Shown here one piece after another: positions 10,756 through 22,200 of a stretch of 64,000 nucleotides of DNA. Below the pieces are notes generated by a model, which saw nothing but the letters and a program-made list of their open reading frames with translations, was not told the origin of the DNA and did not search any database. Location: assembly GCA_026874595.1 (NCBI GenBank), contig CM049317.1, positions 39,210,401 to 39,274,400 on the forward strand. Reading direction: 5' to 3'. This DNA is from Sipunculus nudus. Lineage: Eukaryota > Annelida > Sipuncula > Golfingiida > Sipunculidae. Both the position numbers and the translations under genes were made by a program. Numbering within the stretch: the first letter of the stretch is position 1; every line of letters starts with the position of its first letter.

Positions 10756-11900
10756 AATTACATTGTTCACAGAAAAATAAATAATCCAGGGCTTAAGACC
10801 CAGTTGATATAAACAGAAAAGGAGTGTTATTTATTACAAGGCTCAGGTGACATTTTTCAGTATTTACAAGAATGTAAAGACAAGACAAGCCAGCCTTACC
10901 TTGGTCATTTTCGGCTGCCTAGCATATGTATTGCACCATACAAAATTATCTTCCCTCTAAAAGACGGTTCCAAGTGAACCCCAATATTAGACTTAAAAGA
11001 GGCGGGAAAAATCAGCTGGTCCCTTCACAGGGAGCACACAACCTTGTATTTGTTATTCATATAGGGGCAGTGGGGCCTGACCGACTGCACTTCAATACAT
11101 GTGCCCGCCCGTGTCGTAAACACGTCCGATTTACCACCTTAGAGCCATCACAGTACTTACCACCAAACGTACCTGTTCAAACTATGCTGATTGGTGATGC
11201 TGAAATGAATCAGAAATATAAAACAAAAATCTTGAACAAGTCTCATTATTCATTACTGAGACAAATTGTTTCAAAATATTATGACAGTATATTCATAAAC
11301 AAACAGGCTAACTAAATCACTCAAACTTTGCAAAAAGACATATTGCATATCAACAGTTTCTTCTGATCTCATTAGACCCCACCGTCTCCTCACCAAAACA
11401 AAATATCCTCCATTTTATCACACCCACCAAATTCACATCACTGCCAACACTTACAATATTAATCTAATTAACACTTCAGCCATTTCCATCCATGAATAAC
11501 TCATTATACTTTATTCCAACCTTGTCATTTCTGTAAACTAATATCTTCCTGTATTAAATGGAAATTGGCAAACCTAAGCCCGTCAGCATGCGGCCAAATC
11601 ATTTTTATACACTGCTAGTATATTTGTATTCTCAACATTGTATGTTTATTGCATTCTTATGTATCAATTAAATCTTTCAAACAAAGAGAAAGAACAGATA
11701 TGTTTACAACTTTGATTTGAAGCATCTTTAGAAGTGTAATAGGATCCGACCTCTGCCATCAATTGTAACTGCGCAATGACCTAAAGATCAGAGGTCATAC
11801 CAAAGAAAAAGTTCATGCTGATGACTCACAACTTGCTCACACACCACACTATTGGAAGGAATTTAATAAAAGATTCAGGTAAACTTAAATAATTTTTATT
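10756..11900. other. Apparently single-copy stretch; one unrecognised open frame
   Basis: The longest open frame (10,926-11,315, plus, 129 codons) has no family motif I recognise and no visible splice or promoter context. It is moderately basic and could be chance. At 11,776-11,798 ATGACCT and AGGTCAT form an everted repeat with 9 bases between them. The rest is AT-rich without signals. Confidence 0.4.
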
Positions 11901-14701
11901 AGCTCAGCTGACTATAAGTCATCTGAGCTATAGTCGTCGTCCATTGTCCGTCGTCCGTCCGTCTGTCCGTCCGTCCGTCCGTCCGTCCGTCCGTAGATGT
12001 GGCACGTTTTGAAACCGTAAGACCTAGGAATCCAAAATTCAGCATAATGTTAGATGTCCCCAAGATCTCCTACCAAGCCGAAAACTGGGTCTTTGCGACT
12101 TTGTTCCTTTGAGAAATTAAGGAAAAACCTCAATTTTTTATTAAAATCCTATTTTCACACTTCAGGACTGCCTAATATCAAAACCACTCATCTGTTTTTC
12201 CTCATATTTACCATAAATAATTCTCTATATGGTTCCTATGTACATGCCAGAAATTGGGTCTGTATTATATAATTTAAAAAAGTTATGGGCCCAAACATAA
12301 TGCATTTTGTAAATAATTAGGAAAAAAATTTGATCACTTAACACAAAACTTGTTAAAGCTAAGCACTTTTTTTCCAGTAATATAACTTTTATTAATCAAA
12401 ATTAAATTGTATACCCAAAATTTGATCAAAATCTTTTGAATTTTTTGAAATATTAGCAAAAATAAAAAATTGGTACCTTAAACTTTGCCCAACTTTGACC
12501 ATGGCACGTTTTTTTCCTGAATTTGCTGTGGATTTAATTTTCAAAGCATGTTTTTTTTAGCATTTCAACTGTTAACATTTAAAATTTGAAACCAGTTGAT
12601 CAAAAACTTTTATTCAAGTTTTCAAGCACCATGTCACATATTGTTTACATCAACCTAGTGTTATGCAGTTTGCTAGAGCTCAGCTCCCCAGCTTCAGCTC
12701 TAAGTTCCTTAAATTAGGCATACAGTAAGATGTCTCCAAAATCCCCTACCATGCCAAGAATTTGGTCACCAGAACTTAATTCCTTCGAGATATTAATGAA
12801 AAACTTCATTTTTTCATTAAAAACCCTTTGTTACACTTCAGGACTGCCTAGTATCAAAACCACTGATCTGACTTTGATCATATATAATATACATATTTTT
12901 CTATACATTCACTATGCACATGCCAGAAATGATGTCAGTATTGCGTAATTGTTTTAAGTTATGTGCCCAAACATAATTGACTTTGTAAAAAGTCAGGAAA
13001 AATATTTACTCAGGTTTCATGAAAATTATTAAAGCTAGAGAATTTTTTTTAAGTATATAACTTTGTTTAATTAAGATTCAATTGTATACCCAAAATTAGA
13101 TCTGTATTTTGTAAATTTTATAAGTTATTAGCATAAACATAAAATCAGTACCTGAAATTTTACCCAACTTTGACCATGGCACATTTTTTCCCTGTGAGTA
13201 CTGTTGATTTAATTTTCTCAGAATGTAAACATAAGTATTTAATGTGTTTAAATCTGAAATTTGAAACTTAAAGGTTGAAAATTAGGCTAGTTATTGAATT
13301 TTATCTTGAGGGTCTATTGTAGTCACTTGCTTTGTTCCAGATGCAGGTAGGCCACTCCAGGTCACTGGAAGTCAGCTATGCCAGGGTTCCTGATTTGTTT
13401 CAGTCACTGGGGGAGATCCCCTGCTGTGACAGGTGTACAATTGTTCTCATATCACATCCCCTCCCATTTGTATGCATGATGTGGTGTTACATGACAAGAT
13501 TGAGATTTATGATGATGCAATTTAGAATTATGAATCAACGTTTATATTCAGAAATATATGTTATATTGGAAATGTATAAAAATTAAACTTAAAATAAAAA
13601 AATGAGGATCTAATACAAACATGTGTTCATTATTTTCGAGCCTCAGCAGAATTGGAGATCAGGCTTTGTTTGCCCTGAATGTTTATGCAAAAGTGTTGTT
13701 AATCCCATCTCTTCCCCCCCCCCCCCCCCCCCCGGGCTGTCATTGATCCTTAGCACCTCACCGTCACTTGTGCACTGGGACATTAGTTATTATTGCAAAT
13801 GTGTACAATTTTTTTCAATTTGAAAGATAATTGGATTAGAAAAAAATTAAGATCTAATATTGAAACATATTCTTGCCCCAGGAGAATGGAACATAAAGTG
13901 ATCAGCTCTTGTCTGTCCATCATCTCTCAATTATCATTAAATATATATACTAATTATAAAATTTTTCCTTTAAGCACTGTTGAAATAACTTTCATATGCT
14001 GTATGTGTATTGATTTAAGCCATTAAAGTCTGAAATTTGAAAGCAACTTATGTATTCAGATGTGTAATATTGCAGATGAAAAACTTTAAAATATTAAAAT
14101 ATATTATCAGCTTTGTTTGTCTAACAGTCTGTCTGTCCTTCTTTAAATATTATGTAATTGTGAATGGACTATTTAATCCTGTAAGTATTGTTGAATTAAG
14201 TGGATATCCTATATGTATATACACTATGTTAATACAGAGATGTTGTAACTCCCATCATTCCAGCCCTCCCCCCCCCCCCCCCCACAACCACCACCACCAG
14301 GTTCTTGCATCTGGGGACTGGAGACATCAGTTATATTTCAACTGTATACATTTTATAAAATAAAAATACATATATTTAATAATATATATTATGTAAAATA
14401 GATCCAATTGAGCAAATGTGTAAACTACTGAACTGTCAACAAACTATCAAAAAGCCAGCCAATGATCATGGTAATAATATACATCTTATGTTCACAAACT
14501 GCTCACATGCTTCAATTTTGACATTAGAGAATGCATGGTTTGGTCACAAAATATTATTTGCAACAATTTCTCACTCATCAATACAAACCAATCATGTCAA
14601 CCAGCCATGGCATATATTACCTTTTCATCTTAGACTTGATCTCCATTATTATTTTAGATTTTTACCTTCAAGGCCAACTTCAGCTGAGCACAGTGACCCA
14701 T
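11901..14701 (+). mobile_element. Family A element copy 2 (hairpin-started, long)
   Basis: The start at 11,901-11,929 pairs AGCTCAG with CTGAGCT. A (GTCC)n run (~11,950-11,995) follows. The body consists of two or more diverged long units in which the phrases CTGCCTAATATCAAAACCAC and GACCATGGCACGTTT recur, with poly-C tracts at ~13,713 and ~14,266. A weak end tag (CAGCTGAGCACAGTGACCCA) lies at 14,681-14,700. No coding capacity is visible. Another copy of the 3' half follows at 14,960-15,740. Confidence 0.65.
11938..11995. repeat. (GTCC)n microsatellite after the family A start hairpin
   Basis: CGTCGTCCATTGTCC passes into a regular CCGT repeat. The same run follows the start hairpins at 27,616 and, shorter or degraded, at 20,253 and 60,189. 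Confidence 0.9.
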
Positions 14702-14848
14702 ATTTATAGCACCATGTCTTGAATGTTTACATCAAGTCATTGGTTAACAGTGTTCCAGGCTGTTACATAACACCTTCACTCCTTGCCTACTGCTTCTGTG
14801 ATTGTCTGGGTCAGGCTGGGTCAGGCAGTAATTACCAGAGAGCCTTTC

Positions 14849-14923
14849 TCCTCTCTCTTTCCCTTTCTCTCTTTCTAGCTCTCTTTCTCTCTCTCTCTTT
14901 CTCTCTCTCTCACCCCTATGCCT
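14849..14923. repeat. (TC)n-rich microsatellite
   Basis: Imperfect CT/TC dinucleotide run with TTTC interruptions. The open frames across it (Ser/Leu- or Arg/Glu-rich) are low-complexity artefacts. Confidence 0.9.
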
Positions 14924-14959
14924 CCCTTCCTCCCTCCACCCCATTATGTTGACAGGTAC

Positions 14960-15740
14960 TATAAACCTAATTTATTAGATATATATGTTGATGCAATTTA
15001 GAAATGTGAATCAACTGAAATATTCACATATATATGTTATACTCTAAATGTATAGTTACATTTTCAAACCTGGAAAAAAATGATGTTATAAAAAAGGGAA
15101 TTTATGTAAAAATTGTTCATAATTTCCTGGCTCAGAAGAATGGGAATTAAAATTATTTGCTTTGTTTCTCTAGCTTTCTTGCCTGTTTTAAATATTTAAT
15201 AATAATGAATAAACTTTTTTTTCCTGTAAGCTCTGATTAATTAAATTTCATATCCTGTACGTATATGCAAGGGTATTGTAACTTCCACCATCCCCTTCCC
15301 CCACCCCACTAAGTCCTTGCTCCTTCGCACTGTCAACAATAGTGCTATTGCTATAGCATAAAATTTAATAATTTGAAGAAAATATATACAGAGAGACAGA
15401 GGCGTTGTAACTCCAAACGTAACCCCCCCCCCCCCTCCATCAAGTCCTTCCGCCTGTGGAGTGGGGATTTTATAGCAACTGTATACATATCATAAAATGG
15501 AAAAAACAGTTTAATTAAAGTTTAAATTAAAAAAATTGGATCTCATTAAACAAATGTGTAAAATGTTGAACTGTCAACAGCCTGTCAAAAAGGTATCCAA
15601 TGAAAGCGCAAGGTCAGATCTTAAAATATTATTTGCAACAATTTCTTCAATCATATCAACCAACCATAGCCTAGATTACCTCTTTCTCTCAGACTTTATC
15701 TACATTTCATAATATTTTAGATTTTAACCTTCCAGGTGTT
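14960..15740 (+). repeat. Second family A 3' segment
   Basis: Matches the 3' parts of the copies at 11,901 and 60,189: GATGCAATTTAGAAATGTGA corresponds to 13,515 and 61,174, and AAAATATTATTTGCAACAAT recurs at 14,549, 15,632 and 61,518. It lacks the terminal tag. The stretch from 15,740 to 16,061 holds nothing I can name. Confidence 0.6.
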
Positions 15741-16061
15741 TAAGTACTGTTGAATGCTCCCTCTCTCTCTATCTCCTTTTCTCTCTACATCCAACCCTCC
15801 TTGCTGCCCACAGTTTCCTTCTCCGAACCCCATCCCAATGTCAGCCTCAGTAAACGAGAACAAGTTGAATCAGATATATTCATATTTTAATATATTGTAT
15901 AACTGTTTGTTGCCTATGTACGTGCCAGAAATTATGTCAATATTGTGTAATATGTAGATGTGGTGGGCATCAATATAATGTACCTTGTCAAGACCTAAGA
16001 GATATCATGTCATACAGTCACAATTCATAAATCCACTCTTCAGCATAGTTAATAATAACAT

Positions 16062-17137
16062 TACCGTATTTATTCTAATTTGGCGACCACTTAAAAATAA
16101 TTAATTTTCTCAGAGGTCGAGATAATGGAGGATATTTGAAAATTATCTTCCTGCAGAATTTGCGGTGGTCGAGATTTTAGATGCATGCGGTTTGATAATC
16201 TTCCGTAGAGACGCAGGGCCGCTCTGACACTCGAGCGGATATATGAATTGAGTGATAATTTGGTCGTTCATCAGTTTGTTTTGTTAGCTTAACAGTATTT
16301 CCTACAAACGGGCTTCCAACCGTCACATGAATTATACAGAGTCCGCAAATGATTAATCGAACTGAGCTCAATAACTTCACAAAATGATCACTACTTCGCG
16401 TATAGGTATGATCACTTGATATAGACGGCAACTCATGTAACTATCAGCTGTTTCAAGTTAACCCACCAGGCGGCGATATCGGCAGGCCGAAAAGGGACAA
16501 GCAGCTGCACGGAAGTTGGAAGAAGACTTTATAAAAAATAACTTATATTATCAGATAACTTTTATTTGCATAATACTTAATAAATATAGGAAAGTAATGG
16601 CGCGTTAATATATATACAACCGCAAATGGTCCTAGCTCGCGTGCCCTCGATCGGGCCTTGTTTGGTACGTGCGGTCACCCATCCAAAAACTAACCGGGGT
16701 CGTTTAAACTTAACTAACATGACAGTTCCATCTGTGCCACAGTTGTTCCACAGCGGGTACCTTCCGCATACTTAAATATTATTGCTAAAGATCGAACGTG
16801 AATTGCACACGAGCCACGTGCGTACACGAGTTTGATTCGTCAAGGACACCCATTTTGATCTTGAACGCTTTATCATGTTTATATTTTATGAAAAACGCAT
16901 CTTTGTATCTTCAAAAATTTTATTGGAAACAAGTTTGATGTGGATGCTCAATGTAATAAGAATCTAGTCAGAAACAAACTGCGGTGCCCGTGAGAGACGG
17001 AGGCATTTCACCTTAACACCGTCGACAGAAAACATTGTCGGCAGTCGCGCAATTAGAGTCATTTTAGAAATTATGCTTTCAAAATATTTTTGGGGTCGAG
17101 AAATAAGAGGGATCACCAAATTGGAATAAATACGGTA
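16062..17137. mobile_element. TIR element T1 (non-autonomous DNA transposon)
   Basis: The left end CCGTATTTATTC(T)AATTTGG from 16,064 and the right end ending at 17,135 are inverted repeats (about 22 of 25 positions agree), both flanked by TA. Size about 1.07 kb. No transposase frame is visible; the longest open frame, 84 codons, has no known motif. The base composition is more CpG-rich than the surroundings. A 5S rRNA-like segment lies inside. TA flanks fit Tc1/mariner-like insertion, but the TIR is too short to name a family. Confidence 0.75.
16671..16715 (-). pseudogene. 5S rRNA-like segment (internal promoter region)
   Basis: On the minus strand GGATGGGTGACCGC is identical to the conserved 5S rRNA stretch that holds the C box. 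It is preceded by CCCCGGTTAGT and AGTTAAGTTTAAACGACC, which align with the A-box side of 5S (TTAAGCAACGTCGGGCC in animals). The flanks do not continue as 5S rRNA on either side, so this is a fragment or the head of a 5S-derived SINE rather than a working gene. It lies inside TIR element T1. Confidence 0.55.
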
Positions 17138-17422
17138 TATATGTCAAATTGAAATCTTGCAGACTTCTATACACTACTTCAACAAATAGCCTTATCATCA
17201 TTCTACCACTGCTTAGTGTACTGTCATTGCATTCATATTTGCTCAAATATATTGCTATTTTCAACAGCTCCCAAATAAATAAAAAATAAACCACTATATT
17301 TACTCCATATTAATCCATCAGTCAGGTAATTTCATACATGATTTACTCGCATATTACATTATATTCCTTTATAATAGCCTAATAGGTCCATGATATTCAT
17401 AAGGTTTGTCGACTTAATATAG

Positions 17423-17480
17423 TATCACAATGGTGATACATCATGATCAGCTGAGCGCCGTGACCCATAGGTCCCTTGTT
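17423..17480 (+). repeat. Perfect hairpin plus solo family A 3' end tag
   Basis: TATCACAATGGTGATA is a perfect 6-bp-stem palindrome at 17,423-17,438. Ten bases later CAGCTGAGCG, GTGACCCATAGGTCCC and CTTGTT repeat the family A end tag. I see no family A body upstream, so it is a solo end or the remains of a deleted copy. Confidence 0.65.
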
Positions 17481-17903
17481 AGAACAATGCATGATAACAT
17501 GCAATTACGATAGGAATTACATGTATGTAATTCCATTCCAGTAATTCCATTCCACAATAGTGATTAAATACAAACCACATAAGTTTGAGAAATCACAAAT
17601 TGATTGGATTGGAATTGAATGCCTGTAAACATGCTAAACAGAATTATCAAAGAATTTAACAAATTCCCACAATTATCAAGAGCTTTTACACCCAGTACCC
17701 GAAATTACCTGAAGCAAGTTTATACAATATTTAGCTGACTGGTCAGGAGATCTCGCTGCACTTACTGTGAAGGTGAGATGCTGATTGCCGTTGTCTTGCT
17801 GTGATTGGTAGATGAGTCTGGGTAATGAGCACACGTTGAGCTGCCTAGACATTCTGATCCAGACACTGCCCAATGCCCCTTTATATAGTTATTCTAGTGG
17901 AAA

Positions 17904-17954
17904 CCTGTCTGACAGGCGGAAGGCCATCTAACCAGTGGGAGCCTGTCTGACAGG
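17904..17954. repeat. Two CCTGTCTGACAGG palindromes 38 bp apart
   Basis: The 13-bp sequence CCTGTC-T-GACAGG occurs at 17,904-17,916 and 17,942-17,954, each inside a short direct duplication (GTGGAAACCTG, GTGGGAGCCTG). TGACAG is the core bound by TALE homeodomain proteins (TGIF/MEIS); that role is only inferred. Confidence 0.6.
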
Positions 17955-19598
17955 TTCTGCCAGATACTAAAGTGGCAATATTTGACTTTCCACTCCACGT
18001 TACAATATTACTGGAACAGATAGCACATAAAAATAAACATCAAATAAACACTAAAACAACAGTAGTTGTTGCTGAAAGCACAAGAAGACCAAAATACATA
18101 ACCAAATAAGATCTGCTGTGTTACTATTCAGGCTCTTCAGGAAGCTAAGGCTAGTAGCTTAATCATACCGGTAATGCCATAAGTTAATGTAGATGTTACT
18201 TTGAAGTAAGACAGGTTTCAATAATCAACCAAAAATACAATAATTCTCATATTGTGTGGGACACATAATATACTAGACATTTTAATCTTAAACACATTGG
18301 CTTAAAAACTCTCTGAATGAATGGTAGCAATTGATAATAAAACACAAAACCTTGACACGCTCCACTCATGCAATCCACCTAGGAGCAGTATTCCTTGTAG
18401 AGTCTCATGGCCTTGATCTTTTGTTTATCAAAGTCCACTTCCAAGATCAATCTGGGAATCCCGCTGCTACCACCAAAAGATGTAAACAGGGGTCAGGCAC
18501 AAGATCATTTGGCACAGCTTCATGTAGATTGAATCTGTTTATTCATCATTTGAGCAGCTAGAGAGGCTGGCAAACCAGAAATAGTATTGTTGTTTGTTCT
18601 GTAAATCATTCATCCTGATGTAAGGTACTTAAGACCAGATATAATAATTTCACGTCTCACTGTCTGCTTGTGTTCTCTTCAAGTTTTGATCTTATCTAAA
18701 GTTTTCAGCCTTCTTCAGACAATGAACCAAAGTGAGGGCCCAACCCTGTGCAAGCTGTTTTGTAAAAAGACATCTGTGTCAAGGTGCAAAACAGTTCCCT
18801 ATCTTTATATTTAATGTCACAAAAGTACTTAATAATACAGCTGTACTTGCACACAAATAAAATAATTGTTTACAATTATGGTTTCCCAGTTTTCTTGCAT
18901 ATACTTCAGATGAATTAGAATTATAAAAACAAGCAATTTTAATAGTGTGGCATGTCTTGATTAAAACAGCGTTCCACACATACACACACAAATCAGGTCA
19001 GTGAACATGCCACACCATCAAATATGATTGGTGCTTATACAATGAAAGTCAGTTTCTTTACTAACGCAGGGAATAGCCTTTATACCTGTCAAACTAGAAG
19101 AGCTTTACATGGATGTGATTCTAATTGGTTTTGAAGTGCATTTGGGGACTGCCTCCCAGAGGTTCTCTGACACTAAGACTGATTGAGAATTGTACTATTC
19201 TTTGCTAAAATCTGGATTTCCCAGCCACTCCCATGACAAACACCTGTTTAAGATAACAGCTGAAATGGTATTTCCAATTTTACTGTTGTTTTGGTTTTTA
19301 GCCATTATCATGCACAATATTTAAGTACACAAGAGACCCTTTGCTTTTTTGCCCACATTAATATAGTTAACACTGCCCATTGCCTGTAAAATCAAGGTTT
19401 TCTAAATAACTGAAACGCTAATCAAAATTTTTTTCAATCTAGCACATACATTTACGTGTATTTTGAATTTAAAAGGGTTCTTGCCAAGGTTTAGGGATAT
19501 TTTGGCATCACTGATGCCTAAGCTTTCAGTTTAACGTGATAGGGACCATGAGAGCCTCCAGACCCTGCTTCAATTTGTGTTTTTGTTTGATTTTCCAG

Positions 19599-19700
19599 GT
19601 AGGCAGCAGGCGGAGCCACTGTCATTGAAGGCATTGATTGTGAGGATGGAGATGGCAGTGCTTGGAAGCTTTATTTCTTTGAGACACTCACACAAACCCC
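19599..19700 (+). CDS. Possible internal exon, unrecognised
   Basis: A pyrimidine-rich acceptor (TTTTTGTTTGATTTTCCAG) ends at 19,598 and a strong donor GTGAGT begins at 19,701. The 102 bases between are open in one frame throughout, and a second frame is open from 19,603 (reading GIDCEDGDGSAWKLYFFETL), where a second AG could serve as acceptor. I do not recognise the product, and no partner exon was found nearby. Splice-like signals arise by chance at this density, so this is a weak call; RNA-seq or conservation would decide it. Confidence 0.25.
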
Positions 19701-20252
19701 GTGAGTACCTAGTGTACTGATGTTACTTGACAGAATCAGCTTCTCAGCAGACCCATCTTGTCCATCAAATATTCTTTGAAGATTCTGTTAACTCACCCCG
19801 AGTGGTAATAAACCATTGGTATTTTTGTGTGCATTATTGCCATTAAGTGTTGTTATGTTTGCTTAATAGACCTCTTCCACAAGCATGCACACTGCATGTG
19901 TTTGAGCCATTGTGTGTAGGGTTCGGGCCAGCAGACCCCTGGGTGGCGTGTGAACAGTCATGTACAGGCGAGATGAGGATATCTTGTTCATTTGATTTTG
20001 AGTCTTAGTGTTCAGGCGACCAATAAAAAAGTAAACAGAATGCAAGTATACCCAGTGACACAGCATTGTATACCTTTGGTTTTCAGATTGGTTTACTGAA
20101 ATTGGTTAATTATCATGTGAATATACCCACACAGCACAAAACATTTTCAATAAGTTGCATGGATGACTCGACAGACCATTTAAAAAATCAGAAACTTTTT
20201 TTAAAATTCATAGATAAAAATGTTTAACATTATTTTAAAATGTGACATTTTA

Positions 20253-20515
20253 AGCTCAGCTGACTATAAGTCATCTGAGCTATAGTCGTGGTCCTTTGTC
20301 CGTCATCCAGCCGGCCAACCGTTAACAGGGCACGTTTTGAAACCATTGGACCTACAAACCCAAAATTTTGCATGCAGTTAGATGTCCCCAAAATCTTCTA
20401 CCATAATGATAAATGGGTCACTAGGACTTCGTTCCTTTGAGATATTAAGAAAAAACCTGCATTTTCCATAAAAAAAGTCATTGTTACACTTCAAGGCTGC
20501 CTAATATCAAAACCA
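20253..20515 (+). mobile_element. Family A element copy 3, 5' fragment
   Basis: The start hairpin AGCTCAG...CTGAGCT (20,253-20,281), a degraded GTCCGTC run and the phrase TTCCTTTGAGATATTAAGAA match the copies at 11,901 and 60,189. The copy stops in CTAATATCAAAACCATTG, where family C sequence begins. Confidence 0.75.
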
Positions 20516-20760
20516 TTGTTCATATACATGTTACACATGTTCTTGAAAATTACCCGGCTGTACATTTTCCATGCTGCACCATGGACAGCTTGGAAACTGT
20601 CCATGGAACACATGGAAAAACATGGATTTCCATGGAAAATGAGGAGCTTTCCATGCTTTTCAGTACACGATAGAAAATTTCCATGGACGTTACCATGGAA
20701 AGGAAATTCAATATACATGGACATTCATGGAATCACATGGAAAAGTATGGAAAAGTGACA
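20516..20760 (+). mobile_element. Family C element copy 1 (CATGGA-rich)
   Basis: TTACCCGGCTGTA at 20,550-20,562 is the exact reverse complement of a terminus at 35,433-35,445. After it the sequence consists largely of TTTCCATGG, CATGGAAA and TCCATGGAC variants, many self-complementary. Open frames on both strands are a result of this composition. Confidence 0.6.
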
Positions 20761-20930
20761 ACTTAGAATATTTTTGCACAGCTTCACCACAGATGTTGGG
20801 ACTTAGAAAATTTTCAGCATGGACATACTGGCAAATCTCCCTATGCATTCAGGACTTAGAAAATTTTCAGCATGGAAATACTGGCAGATCTCTATGCATT
20901 AAGTACTTAGGAAATTTTCAGCATTGAATG
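20761..20930 (+). repeat. Small tandem repeat, ~52-bp period
   Basis: ACTTAGAAAATTTTCAGCAT starts at 20,801, 20,854 and, with one change, 20,905. A degenerate unit starts at 20,761. CTGGCA-AATCTC and TATGCATT are shared by the units. Confidence 0.8.
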
Positions 20931-21429
20931 TGCTCCTCATGCTTGTCATGACAAATACAATCATGTTGACTTATATTATGAGTTAGTATTCAACTACTTG
21001 GTTCATTGAAGTTCAAATACTGATCACTTTGCAAGCAATTCAAAAGATCACAAGGTATAGGATCTTAAATATTTATTTTTGTAAAAGTTTACAGCAAAAG
21101 GTCACATATATTCAAATGTATTACAAATTTTGTTTTTGTCTATATTCTGTAATGACACATACATACCAGAATTGGGCTCAAATGTTTATGATGCATTTAA
21201 ATGCAAATGCTATGTTTCTTTTTTTTAATGCAAATGCTTTATATAAATTATTAGTCACTGAATTTAAATGTATATGCAAATGTACTCAGATATTTTCAAA
21301 TGCAAATACAACTAAAAAATGTTGAGAGGACTGTATCCCCTGCCAAACGTGACTGTGAGAAATGTGTTCAGACACCATACCACACATCCTCACAGACACA
21401 GTCACAGAACTGACAGAGAACAGTTTGTT

Positions 21430-22200
21430 CAGGCTCAATTTAGAGAAGCTAAAACGGGAAAATGACTTCCAGGATGCACCTGCTATTATAATAAGAAGTA
21501 GATCCCAGTCAAAATTTTTGAGAAATAGTGTCACATGTGAAATATAAAAAAAAATAAAACAATACATGACCAAAGCACCAAAAACATCCATAATGCGCAC
21601 TGAAATTTATCGCGGCAACACCACAAAGTAGCCTTGTGACCTCTGACCTCATTAAATATGCGGGGATATTGCCCATAAGCAAACTCGGGTGAGATAATCT
21701 AATGTTTAGTGGTTATTATGAGTTTCGCAAAAAACCCATCAAAGCCCTGGTAGGTTGTCATGGCGAGAACAAAGTTAACAGACGGACAGATGGATGGATG
21801 GAGGGACTTTAGGTATACCATAATAAGTCCTGTCCTAAATGGGCAAATAAAAAAATCCAAAAATCATTCAAGTGTGACCAAAACCTAATCACTCTGGAGA
21901 CCCATAAGATGCAACTACTGCCACAATTAGAAGTAGAACTGAGTAAATCTTTTTGAAAATCATGTCGCATATGATATGTTAAATTTTCCATTAAAAAAAT
22001 CATAAAAAAATTTTAAAATCTCTCTAGTGTGACCAAAACCTTATCAGTTCTCTGGAGACCCATGAGATGCACCTGCTACTACAATTTGAAGCAGATCCAA
22101 GTTAAACTTTTTGAGATATCACGTGGCAAAAATTTGTTAAGAGACATACAGACGGACGGAGCTAATCACTATACCCCCAATTCTGCCGGGGCGGGGGATA
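21430..22200 (-). mobile_element. Family E repeat, minus orientation
   Basis: Read on the minus strand it starts with a C-rich hairpin (TATCCCCC paired with GGGGGTAT, 22,171-22,200), then CTCCGTCCGTC, then about three diverged ~158-bp units (GTGACCAAAACCT and GGAGACCCAT(A/G)AGATGCA recur at ~21,871 and ~22,029). The layout resembles family D. No coding frame of note. Confidence 0.6.

Larger units (their letters stand above)
17138..19598. other. Mostly single-copy DNA, no gene recognised
   Basis: Apart from the family A end tag at 17,448 and two CCTGTCTGACAGG palindromes (17,904 and 17,942) I see no repeat family, RNA gene or convincing coding frame. Open frames of 60-76 codons here have no recognisable motif. 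Confidence 0.45.

Noticed and set aside
10956-10985. tRNA-like B box at GGTTCCAAGTGAACCCC
   Set aside because: It is a short self-complementary stretch. No A box or cloverleaf could be drawn upstream.
10926-11315. 129-codon open frame as a real gene
   Set aside because: No recognisable motif, no splice or promoter context, and similar lengths occur by chance in 64 kb. It is kept only as a remark in the region entry.
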